The translations under genes and the position numbers were made by a program. This document shows positions 1 through 8,132 of a DNA stretch of 34,597 bases, piece after piece (position 1 is the first letter of the stretch; each line of letters begins with the position of its first letter). The DNA comes from an uncultured Parabacteroides sp. (lineage in GTDB: Bacteria; Bacteroidota; Bacteroidia; Bacteroidales; Tannerellaceae), in NCBI GenBank assembly GCA_934725305.1, contig CAKVBA010000029.1:1-34597 (forward strand), written 5' to 3'. The notes below the pieces were generated by a model that worked only from the letters and a program-made list of their open reading frames with translations, made no database searches and had not been told where the DNA came from.

Positions 1-2458
1 GGCGTTGCCCTGGGCTAACGAAAAATTGCACCTCCATACGGAGGCGCGTTCAAAACACGACATACGATATAATCACACCATTAATATGATGATAGCAACA
101 ACGCCCGTGGCGAATGCCATGGGCAATGGTTTTATTAGCCCAGGGCAACGCCCTGGGCATTCCGTTGGGTGTTTTGTGCGCCAACGAACATTCCGCCCAA
201 TGGTTTGGATGATTGTTTGTGCCGTCAACGGGCTGAAAGCCCAATGGTTTCCATAGCCCATGGGCAACGCCCTGGGTAAAAGGTATTTAGGTGGTTACGC
301 CCTGTAAGGGCAACTATAAAAAACGACGAGATATTAAAGCTGCCCTTGCAGGGCGAATAGCTCATAATTACATCATACCCAGGGCGTTGCCCTGGGCTGT
401 GGAGAAGTTGCCCCTCCGGGGCGCAGAGCTAAAACAATGGGGATAAGGAGGAGCAATTGGGCAGCGCCCTGGGCAAAAAAGAGACGGGCGTTCACCACAT
501 CCACCACACCAATATTCAAAAGGGCTAATATAATTAATGTATGCGTTATTGTCGGCCCAGGGCGTTGCCCTGGGCTAACGAAAAATTGCACCTCCATACG
601 GAGGCGCGTCAAAACACGACATACGATATAATCACATTATTAATATGATGATAGCAACAACGCCCGTGGCGAATGCCATGGGCAATGGTTTCCATAGCCC
701 ATGGGCAGCGCCCTGGGCATTCCGTTGGGTGTTTTGTGCGTCAACGGACATTCCTCCGAATGGTTTGGATAATTGTTTGTGCCAACAACGGGCTGAAAGC
801 CCAATGGCTTCCTTAGCCCATGGGCAGCGCCCTGGGTAAAAGGTGTTTAGGCAGTTGCGCCCTGTAAAGGGCAGCTATAAAAAACGACGAGATATTAAAG
901 CTGCCCTTGCAGGGCGAATAGCTCATAATTACATCATACCCAGGGCGTTGCCCTGGGCTGTGGAGAAGTTGCCCCTCCGGGGCGCAGAGCTAAAACAATG
1001 GGGATAAGGAGGAGCAATTGGGCAGCGCCCTGGGCAAAAAAGAGACGGGCGTTCACCACATCCACCACACCAATATTCAAAAGGGCTAATATAATTAATG
1101 TATGCGTTATTGTCGGCCCAGGGCGTTGCCCTGGGCTAACGAAAAATTGCACCTCCATACGGAGGCGCGTCAAAACACGACATACAATATAATCACATTA
1201 TTAATATGATGGTAGCAACGGCGCCCGTGGCGAATGCCATGGGCAATGGTTTCCTTAGCCCATGGGCAGCGCCCTGGGCATTCCGTTGGATGTTTTGTGC
1301 GTCAACGGACATTCCGCCGAATGGTTTGGATAATTGTTTGTGCCAACAACGGGCTGAAAGCCCAGTGGTTTCCATAGCCCATGGGCAGCGCCCTGGGTAA
1401 AAGTTCAAAACACGACATACGATATAATCACATTATTAATATGGTGATAGCAACAACGCCCGTGGCGAATGCCATGGGCAATGGTTTCCTTAGCCCAGGG
1501 CAGCGCCCTGGGCATTCCGTCGGACGGTTTTTGTTGGATGTTTTGTGCGCCAACGAACATTCCGCCGAATGGTTTGTGGTAATTGTTTGTGTCAACAACG
1601 GGCTGAAGGCCCAATGGTTTCCATAGCCCATGGGCAACGCCCTGGGTAAAAGGTGTTTAGGCAGTTGCGCCCTGTAAAGGGCAGCTATAAAAAACGACGA
1701 GATATTAAAGCTGCCCTTGCAGGGCGTATAGCTCATAATTACATCATACCCAGGGCGTTGCCCTGGGCTGTGGAGAAGTTGCCCCTCCGGGGCGCAGAGC
1801 TAAAACAATGGGGATAAGGAGGAGCAATTGGGCAGCGCCCTGGGCAAAAAAGAGACGGGCGTTCACCACATCCACCACACCAATATTCAAAAGGGCTAAT
1901 ATAATTAATGTATGCGTTATTGTCGGCCCAGGGCGTTGCCCTGGGCTGTGGAGAAGTTGCCCCTCCGGGGCGCAGAGCTAATAGCAATAAGGATAAAGAG
2001 GAACGATGAAGCAAAGAAGGGAAACCAACAACGTTTGCGCCAACGAACATTCCGCCGAATGGTTTGGATATTTGTTTGTGCCAACAACGGGCTGAAAGCC
2101 CAATGGTCTCCATAGCCCAGGGCAACGCCCTGGGTAAAAGGTATTTAGGCAGTTACGCCCTGTAAGGGCAACTATAAAAAACGACGAGATATTAAAGCTG
2201 CCCTTGCAGGGCGAACAGCTCATAATTACATCATACCCAGGGCGTTGCCCTGGGCTGTGGAGAGGTTGCCCCTCCGGGGCGCAGAGCTAATAACAATAAC
2301 GACAAGGAGGAGCAATTGGGCAGCGCCCTGGGCTAAAGTTCAAAACACAACATACAACATAATCACACTATTAATGTGATGGTAGCAACAGCGCCCGTGG
2401 CGAACGCCATGGGCAATGGTTTCCTTAGCCCATGGGCAGCGCCCTGGGCGCTCAGGAT
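1..2458. repeat. Mosaic array of palindrome-bounded hairpin modules
   Basis: This stretch has no credible gene. The palindrome CCCAGGGC-gtt-GCCCTGGG, or variants such as CCCATGGGC-agc-GCCCTGGG, begins at about 1 (truncated), 139, 257, 378, 556, 698, 817, 939, 1117, 1259, 1378, 1494, 1627, 1749, 1927, 2116, 2236 and 2439. The pieces between palindromes are 116-203 bp and belong to a few families. Each family carries its own short hairpins: GCCCT-gta-AGGGC and GCCCT-tgc-AGGGC in one, GCCCC-tcc-GGGGC in a second, CCTCC-atac-GGAGG plus GCCCGTGGC-gaat-GCCATGGGC in a third, and GGGCT-gaa-AGCCC in a fourth. Open frames here are short, occur on both strands, and repeat the same peptide fragments because they read through the palindrome, so I regard them as spurious. 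The array is cut by the window edge. Its function is unknown: it could be a mobile repeat family, a structured RNA, or a recombination substrate. Confidence 0.9.
378..1397. repeat. 561-bp tandem duplication within the palindrome array
   Basis: Four consecutive module boundaries recur with an identical offset of 561 bp: 378 to 939, 556 to 1117, 698 to 1259 and 817 to 1378. The first copy spans 378-938. The second begins at 939 and stays in register to about 1397, where it runs into a different module instead of the one that ended copy one. The sequence between copies is almost identical, with a few substitutions, so the duplication looks recent. A third, partial relative starts at 1749 and breaks off after the module boundary at 1927. 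Confidence 0.85.
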
Positions 2459-2520
2459 GAAAAGGTTAAAAATACAATCAACGCCCATGGCGGCAATATC
2501 CAATATATCGTGTAAGAATG

Positions 2521-2552
2521 TTTGTCTATTTGCCGAAAAGATTATATTTTTG
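2521..2552 (+). promoter_or_regulatory. Promoter of tRNA-Arg
   Basis: A Bacteroidetes-type promoter is visible: -33 box TTTG at 2521-2524, a 20-nt spacer, and -7 box TATTTTTG (consensus TAnnTTTG) at 2545-2552. This places the transcription start just ahead of the tRNA at 2567. Both boxes lie just outside the last module of the palindrome array. Confidence 0.7.
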
Positions 2553-2566
2553 CACACTCATGATGA

Positions 2567-2638
2567 GGTTTCGTAGTTCAACGGATAGAATAGAAGTTTC
2601 CTAAACTTTAGATCCGGGTTCGATTCCCGGCGAGACTA
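2567..2638 (+). tRNA. tRNA-Arg (anticodon CCU)
   Basis: The gene folds as a full cloverleaf: acceptor GGTTTCG with CGAGACT, D-arm GTTC/GAAT, anticodon arm GAAGT-TTCCTAA-ACTTT with anticodon CCT, and T-arm CCGGG-TTCGATT-CCCGG. It should read AGG codons. The discriminator is A2638. The following bases are CA rather than CCA, so the 3' end must be added enzymatically, as usual in this phylum. The acceptor stem has two wobble pairs, G1-U72 and U4-G69. A T-rich stretch (2645-2660) follows and may help termination. It sits directly between the palindrome array and the large surface-protein gene. Confidence 0.95.
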
Positions 2639-2762
2639 CAGAGGCGTTTTTGTTTGTTTGCTCCCCATTAACCGTTTATCTATAGAAGTAGGGGATTTGT
2701 TACTTAAAAGGTCGGTTTTGTTCTTTAATCTATATATTTTGTAAAAACATGGGTATTTTTTC

Positions 2763-2792
2763 TTGGTGATTAGGAAAAGCTCTTTATCTTTG
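2763..2792 (+). promoter_or_regulatory. Promoter of the large surface-protein gene
   Basis: TTG at 2763-2765 (-33 element), a 19-nt spacer and TATCTTTG at 2785-2792 (-7 element TAnnTTTG) match the Bacteroidetes primary sigma-factor promoter well. Transcription would begin near 2798-2800, leaving a leader of about 150 nt before the ATG at 2949. Confidence 0.7.
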
Positions 2793-2798
2793 CAAAAG

Positions 2799-2860
2799 CA
2801 TTCCGTAGAGGGCAATGGCTCGTGAGTGGCGGAATGGGTTACATATCATAGCATATATGT
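2799..2860 (+). promoter_or_regulatory. Structured 5' leader of the surface-protein mRNA
   Basis: Two consecutive inverted repeats lie at the expected 5' end of the transcript. CATTCCG (2799-2805) pairs with CGGAATG (2830-2836) around a 24-nt loop. ACATAT (2841-2846) pairs with ATATGT (2855-2860). The remainder of the leader to 2948 is AT-rich with no obvious structure. A hairpin at the extreme 5' end is consistent with a transcript stabilised for high expression. I do not recognise a known riboswitch. Confidence 0.45.
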
Positions 2861-2948
2861 TATGTAAGGGAACAACGAAGATGTATTCTTTGTAAAATTG
2901 ATTATCGGATTTTTTTAATATTATTATTAACAATTAAACTAAGTGATT

Positions 2949-5900
2949 ATGAACAAAAAGTTTTCTACACTTGTAGCCAGCTTGCTGTTTACTAGCGCTT
3001 TCTCAGCCGGAGCCCAGGTGGTTGATCCTACTTATACTGGTGCTACAGGCCATGAAACTGCTTATCGTACACAGGTAACGCAGGCTGACATGTTTGATGC
3101 TGAGGCGTATTATACAATGCGCACTTTTAATGATTATCGTGTAAACGAAATCAAAGAAGGCGAATGGTATCAGTTGGAAGTTGGCTCTCCTGTAGCTACA
3201 GATGTTAACGATTCAAAAGTATTGGTTCAGTTGCGTAATTATGAGACAGGTGAACTTTACTTGAAGGCTGTTGATCAGAAATACTTGAGAACTTATGCAG
3301 CGTTGAGTCAAGACGGAGAGAACCCTTCTTTGAACTCTTCTTTGTGGAAAATCAAGGTGACTAAGACTACAGAAGGTTCTTATATCTATGAATTTGTAAA
3401 CAAAGAAACCGGCTTTACTTTGTCTTACAACTGTGCTGAGGCTGCTGTATTGAAAAATGCTTCTGATATTGATGCAGCTGGTAAGTTGCTTCCTACTGTT
3501 TATCCTGTAAAAGGATATGATATCAATAAGAGTGATGTAGCTCAGTGGCGTTGGTACACAGCAGAAAAGACAACTGATGCAAACGGTTTCGGTGCTATGA
3601 AGCTGTACACTTACAATCATGACTTTGATAAGGTATTAGGTTTGGCTTATAATGCTGCAGGTGATAAGGTTGTTTCTGTAATTGTTGACAGAGCAGTTGC
3701 TACTGGTACAGCTAGTGGTGAGACTATTACTGCTGGTTTGAATCTGTTGTCATTGACAGTACGTCGTGCCGGTGCTCGTGTGTTGTCAGATAGAGACCTC
3801 AACAATATGGTTGATGCTGATGGCTCTTGGTTGAATAATAAAAATGGAGAATATCACGAAGGTGACTCTGCATTCTTTAAGAGCAATATTAACCACGACT
3901 TGTTCAAGCATGGTTATAAGGCTTATTCAAATACTAAGGATCTCAATATTGAAGGTTTGCACAATTCTCCGTATGCAGGTTATAACATCTTCTTTGCAAG
4001 ACAGTATATGGATGCTAAGAAGGGCTTGTATAACAAGTATTTGATGGTTGCTACTGATGCTCGTTACGAAAATATTCCGGCTACAGACTTGCATCGTGGG
4101 TTGGTAGTTATGGATGATGTTTATCGCTACTGGAATGGTGCAGAAGTTGTTACTCCGACGATTGAGTATGGAGCTACACGTGATGCTTCTCATAAGCTTT
4201 TGGCTGAAAATGTACAGACGGATGCTCTTTCTGCTCGTTATTTGTGGAAGGTAACATACTATCCTACTCAGGACTCTTTGGCATTTGAACCGCTGAATGC
4301 TTCTCTTGTTGGTACTCAGGATTATCTTGAAGGAAATAAATGGACTGATACAGAATTGCCTAACGCTCTTTATGCTCATTTTTACAATACTATAAATGAG
4401 GGTAAGGCTGCGACTTATGCAGATGCTACTGACAAAAATGGTATTAATAAAGATAAACTTATCCCTGTTGCTTTGACAGCAATGAATGCTAACTCCGGTA
4501 TTGATAAAGATGCTGTGTTGACTGTTGGTATTTCTTTGGGTAAGGATCAAAAAGGATTTAAAGGTTCACAATGTCCTGAAAAATATGGTAGCCCAGTGTT
4601 GACAAACTATATTTCTCAGCATGGTTTGAAGGTACAGTTCGATCACAACTATACTTACATGATGCGTGCTTCTTTGACTGATGGTTTGTATTTCATTCAG
4701 GTAAGTGTTGATAAGGAAAACTACAACGTATATCGCAAGGATGGTTCTTACTTGGTAATGAACTTGGCTGGTCGTATGATGTATGACAGACCGGATGATT
4801 TCCAGAATTACAAACACATGCCGGCTACTCAGTGGGTTATCGAACAGGATACTTGCCAGATTGGAGACGGTTCTACTCCTTATGTGAAGATTACTAACCG
4901 TGAATACGGTGTTGAAGATCAGCCGGTATTCCATGGTCAGTTGTATGTACAAAATGGTAAATACTACTTCATCAACCATTCTGACATATATAAGAATGCT
5001 GCTAACCGTGGTAGATTCGAGCCGAACAAAAAGGATGATCAATACCACTTCTCTTGCGGTGATACATTGGTAATCACTCCGGTTGACAAAGAAGTATGGG
5101 ATAAGGCATATCTGGGTTATAAGCACTTCGATGCTGAAAAGTTGCCTTACGAAACTTACTCAATCAAATACAACAAGGCTGATGTCTTTGGTAATTTGAA
5201 TGCAGGTAAATATCTGCACATCAATGAAGATGGTTTGTTGGTAGTTGAAGAAACTTCTACTCCGGAACAGATGTTTGAATTTACTACAGGTTATCAGGAA
5301 GAATTTGGTGGCCCGGTTGTAATGGAAACAGAATACGGTTATAAGGGTAAAGTTAAAGACTTGGCTCAGTTGAAGAGAACTGCTTATGTAATGAAGGTTC
5401 GCGACAACAACTTGATCGACAACGAGTGGAACTATGTAGTTGCTAAGGATGACAAAGGTGGTAATTTGTATTATCAGAACGATCATTTGAAGAATGTAAA
5501 TGGTTCAGCTGTTCAGTTGGCTGCATTCTACTTCAAGGCAGACCAGATTACTAAAGAAACAGGTGATACTGCTTATGTTCCTGTTCAGCTTCTTGATTTC
5601 GTTCCGGTGAAACCGCTTAAGGGTGACAAGTGGTTAGGCTTTGCTCCTGATAGCGAATATGGCTTCTCTATGCATGAAGATTATGTAAACTATTGGGCTG
5701 ATAAGACTGTTCGCTTGACTAATGATGATGATGCATTGGTAGGTTATTCGGGTCGTAAGTACTACCAGAATGGTTTCATGCAGTTAGGTATCAAGTCTCA
5801 GACTACTAAGTCAACTTTGGTTGATTTGGATACATATCCTGAAACTGTAAACGATGCATTCGTATTCACATTTGGTGAACGTCCGTTGTATATGACTCTT

Positions 5901-7142
5901 GCTGAAAAGAACATCAAGATGTTCCGTACTCGTGGTGCGAAAGAATATTTGTTCGAAGATGGTCACAACCAGAGCAACGTAGCTGCTTCTTCTTTGAAGG
6001 GCGTTAAGAATTCATTCTTAGGTTTGACAGGTGGTTCAATCCAGCCGATGTATGGTGGTTCTACTGCATTCTATGCTCTGCCAATTCTTGCTTCTAGTCC
6101 TCGTATGCCGAAGTACTTGTTCTTCGTTAACAACAATGCTGTTGAAGCTGGTCGCTGGTGTAAGACAGGTGTTCATGGTTACTATGCATCTCCTGAAGCA
6201 TCTGCTGAAGAATTCCAGAACTCTCACGATGTATATTACAATGCATATCAGTCAGGTCGTCTGTTGGTTAACTTCAACGACTCTATCTTCCAGTCTTTGG
6301 ATGATATCGATATGACAACTAAGGCTGCTAAGTTCGGCTTCCGTAACTACACTCGCTTAGGCTTTGTTGAAGCAATCTATATGAATGTAACAGAGGAAGT
6401 AATCAAGAACAAGGATCTTACAGTTAACGGTGATCGTGCATTTAGCTTCATCGATAAAGATATGGCAGGTGAATATCTGTTGATCTTGAAGGGTGGTTTG
6501 ACATTGGAAGACTTGAAGTTCAAGTCAACTAAGGGTCAGGAAACTGAAAAGTGGAATGTAATCAATCCTGATAAGGTTAAGAAAGCTATCGAAGATAAGT
6601 TGATCGACGTTAAGAAAATGGATAATATGCACCGTACCTATGCATTCTCATTGCGTTACACAGGTGACAATGCTGACGATGTATTGTTAGAATCTCAGGG
6701 TTATACTTTGAACAACAAGATGGAATTTGTTCCTAACAAGGGTTCAATCGGTACATTCAAGGATGCTGCTTGGTTGCAGATCAACAATGGTATCCCTGTA
6801 TTGTCTCAGAGAGTTAACTTCAACGGTACTCACAACGAAATCGGTGCATTCACTACTATGTCTCAGTTGGTTAACCAGGCTCAGGTTCTGAATGTAGAAG
6901 CTACAACAGAAAATGCAACAGGTAACGAAGACGTAACAGTATCTGAAGTATCAGTAGTTGCTACTAACGGCGCTGTAGTTGTTAAGGGTGCTGCAGGCAA
7001 GACAGTTGCTATCAGCAACATCTTGGGTCAGACAATCGCTAACACAGTTATCGCTTCTGACAACGAAACAATCGCTGTACCGGCTGGTATCGTAGTTGTA
7101 GTTGTTGAAGGTGAAGAAGCTGTTAAGGCAGTTGTAAGATAA
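2949..7142 (+). CDS. Giant secreted surface protein with type IX-like C-terminal sorting domain (DUF6383-like)
   Basis: The reading frame opens at a GTG (2943), but the ATG at 2949 is the better start. It yields MNKKFSTLVASLLFTSAF followed by SAGAQ, a clean signal peptide, and a mature protein of about 1,375 residues. The body has no recognised enzyme motif. It contains repeated stretches of the pattern GKYLHINEDG or GSYLVMNLAG followed by a QW/F-x-[IF] segment, reminiscent of beta-trefoil or other beta-rich repeats. The last ~70 residues (GAAGKTVAISNILGQ, then VPAGIVVVV and a basic end KAVVR) resemble Bacteroidetes type IX secretion C-terminal domains and match my memory of DUF6383 in Parabacteroides. 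Codons are strongly biased to GGT, GCT, TTG, CGT and AAC, as in highly expressed genes. A strong promoter, hairpin leader and double terminator support abundant expression. An S-layer-like or major surface component is a plausible inference but not proven. It stands alone between two palindrome arrays. Confidence 0.85.
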   Translation: MNKKFSTLVASLLFTSAFSAGAQVVDPTYTGATGHETAYRTQVTQADMFDAEAYYTMRTFNDYRVNEIKEGEWYQLEVGSPVATDVNDSKVLVQLRNYETGELYLKAVDQKYLRTYAALSQDGENPSLNSSLWKIKVTKTTEGSYIYEFVNKETGFTLSYNCAEAAVLKNASDIDAAGKLLPTVYPVKGYDINKSDVAQWRWYTAEKTTDANGFGAMKLYTYNHDFDKVLGLAYNAAGDKVVSVIVDRAVATGTASGETITAGLNLLSLTVRRAGARVLSDRDLNNMVDADGSWLNNKNGEYHEGDSAFFKSNINHDLFKHGYKAYSNTKDLNIEGLHNSPYAGYNIFFARQYMDAKKGLYNKYLMVATDARYENIPATDLHRGLVVMDDVYRYWNGAEVVTPTIEYGATRDASHKLLAENVQTDALSARYLWKVTYYPTQDSLAFEPLNASLVGTQDYLEGNKWTDTELPNALYAHFYNTINEGKAATYADATDKNGINKDKLIPVALTAMNANSGIDKDAVLTVGISLGKDQKGFKGSQCPEKYGSPVLTNYISQHGLKVQFDHNYTYMMRASLTDGLYFIQVSVDKENYNVYRKDGSYLVMNLAGRMMYDRPDDFQNYKHMPATQWVIEQDTCQIGDGSTPYVKITNREYGVEDQPVFHGQLYVQNGKYYFINHSDIYKNAANRGRFEPNKKDDQYHFSCGDTLVITPVDKEVWDKAYLGYKHFDAEKLPYETYSIKYNKADVFGNLNAGKYLHINEDGLLVVEETSTPEQMFEFTTGYQEEFGGPVVMETEYGYKGKVKDLAQLKRTAYVMKVRDNNLIDNEWNYVVAKDDKGGNLYYQNDHLKNVNGSAVQLAAFYFKADQITKETGDTAYVPVQLLDFVPVKPLKGDKWLGFAPDSEYGFSMHEDYVNYWADKTVRLTNDDDALVGYSGRKYYQNGFMQLGIKSQTTKSTLVDLDTYPETVNDAFVFTFGERPLYMTLAEKNIKMFRTRGAKEYLFEDGHNQSNVAASSLKGVKNSFLGLTGGSIQPMYGGSTAFYALPILASSPRMPKYLFFVNNNAVEAGRWCKTGVHGYYASPEASAEEFQNSHDVYYNAYQSGRLLVNFNDSIFQSLDDIDMTTKAAKFGFRNYTRLGFVEAIYMNVTEEVIKNKDLTVNGDRAFSFIDKDMAGEYLLILKGGLTLEDLKFKSTKGQETEKWNVINPDKVKKAIEDKLIDVKKMDNMHRTYAFSLRYTGDNADDVLLESQGYTLNNKMEFVPNKGSIGTFKDAAWLQINNGIPVLSQRVNFNGTHNEIGAFTTMSQLVNQAQVLNVEATTENATGNEDVTVSEVSVVATNGAVVVKGAAGKTVAISNILGQTIANTVIASDNETIAVPAGIVVVVVEGEEAVKAVVR

Positions 7143-7174
7143 GATTATCACAATCTAATCAAATAACCTTGTGC

Positions 7175-7245
7175 GGAGAGGATGCTTCATCCTCTCCAAA
7201 CTTTCAAAAAGCTCCGATGGGACGACCATCGGAGCTTTTTTTTTG
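7175..7245 (+). terminator. Double-hairpin terminator of the surface-protein gene
   Basis: Two perfect stems follow the stop codon. The first has arms GGAGAGGATG (7175-7184) and CATCCTCTCC (7188-7197). The second has arms AAAAAGCTCCGATGG (7206-7220) and CCATCGGAGCTTTTT (7226-7240) with a 5-nt loop, and the T-run continues to 7244. The second is a textbook intrinsic terminator. The first may protect the 3' end of the message. Confidence 0.9.
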
Positions 7246-7266
7246 TATTAGCGCGCCTCTTTTTTA

Positions 7267-8118
7267 CCCAGGGCGTTGCCCATGGGCTATGGAGACCATT
7301 GGGCAACGCCCGTTGTTGACACAAACAATCATCCAAACCATTCGGCGAATGCCCGTTGATGCACAAAATACCCAACAAAAACCGTTCGACGGAATGTTCG
7401 TTGTTGGATGCAAACATATAATGGACAATGTCTCTCTAACAGGCTGAAAGCCTAACAGTTCCCAGCCCAGGGCAACGCCCTGGGCTCTCAATGAGGCGCC
7501 GTTGTTACGTTAACATTATGGAATCAATATCGAATATCGTATTGCGATTGGATTGAATGTGACAATTGCAACTCGTCCATATTTTTGCCACATTCAAGGC
7601 GGTTGTGGTATATATCTTTCTAATAACAATAGCGATAAGACGGAACGATGAAACAAGGGAGGGGAAACCAACAACGTTGCAACAACGGGCTGAAAGCCCA
7701 ATGCTTTTCTTAGCCCAGGGCAACGCCCTGGGTAATAGTTACATACAGCAAAACGCCCTGTATGGGCAGCTATAAAAAACATCGAACTATTAAAGCTGCC
7801 CTTGCAGGGCGAACAGCTCATAATTGCATTATACCCAGGGCGTTGCCCTGGGCTGTGGAGGCCATTGGGCTTTCAGCCCGCTGTTACTCACAAACATTAC
7901 CCAATGGTAACGCATTGGATTCACATTATTCTAGTGAGTCCATTGCCCATGGCGTTCGCCACGGGCGCTGTTGCTACGTTTCGTAAACGTGAATATTATT
8001 GCGTTTGTACATTTGGCGCGCCTCCGAATGGAGGTGCAACTTTTCCTTAGCCCCAGGGCGTTGCCCTGGGTTTGAGAGTAGCATTCGCCACGGGCAGCGC
8101 CCTGGGCCTTTAGCGTCG
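7267..8118. repeat. Second palindrome-module cluster, with inverted modules
   Basis: The gene-free stretch after the surface-protein terminator carries the same palindrome at 7267, 7466, 7714, 7834 and 8052, and a partial copy near 8093. Modules occur in both orientations. About 7287-7420 is the reverse complement of the module seen in the left array around 158-256. About 7930-8050 is the reverse complement of the CCTCC/GGAGG module. About 7685-7850 (GGGCT-gaa-AGCCC, then GCCCT-tgc-AGGGC) is in the same orientation as in the left array. A unique, AT-richer segment lies at about 7500-7620. I see no gene, and the short frames here are spurious. Confidence 0.85.
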
Positions 8119-8132
8119 TCTCTCAGCGACTC

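Noticed and set aside
1..2458. Possible CRISPR array
   Set aside because: Repeats are palindromic with variable length and spacing (116-203 bp), the sequences between them recur rather than being unique, and no cas genes are present.
5..2576. Many 60-130-residue open frames on both strands in the palindrome array
   Set aside because: They translate the repeats in several frames, share palindrome-derived fragments such as PGRCPG, lack start signals or domains, and overlap each other on opposite strands.
2799..2836. Possible invertible promoter upstream of the surface-protein gene
   Set aside because: The only flanking inverted repeat is 7 bp, lies downstream of the promoter boxes, does not enclose them, and no recombinase gene is in the window.
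3927..4550. 207-residue minus-strand frame inside the giant surface-protein gene
   Set aside because: Antisense shadow in a gene with strong sense-strand codon bias.
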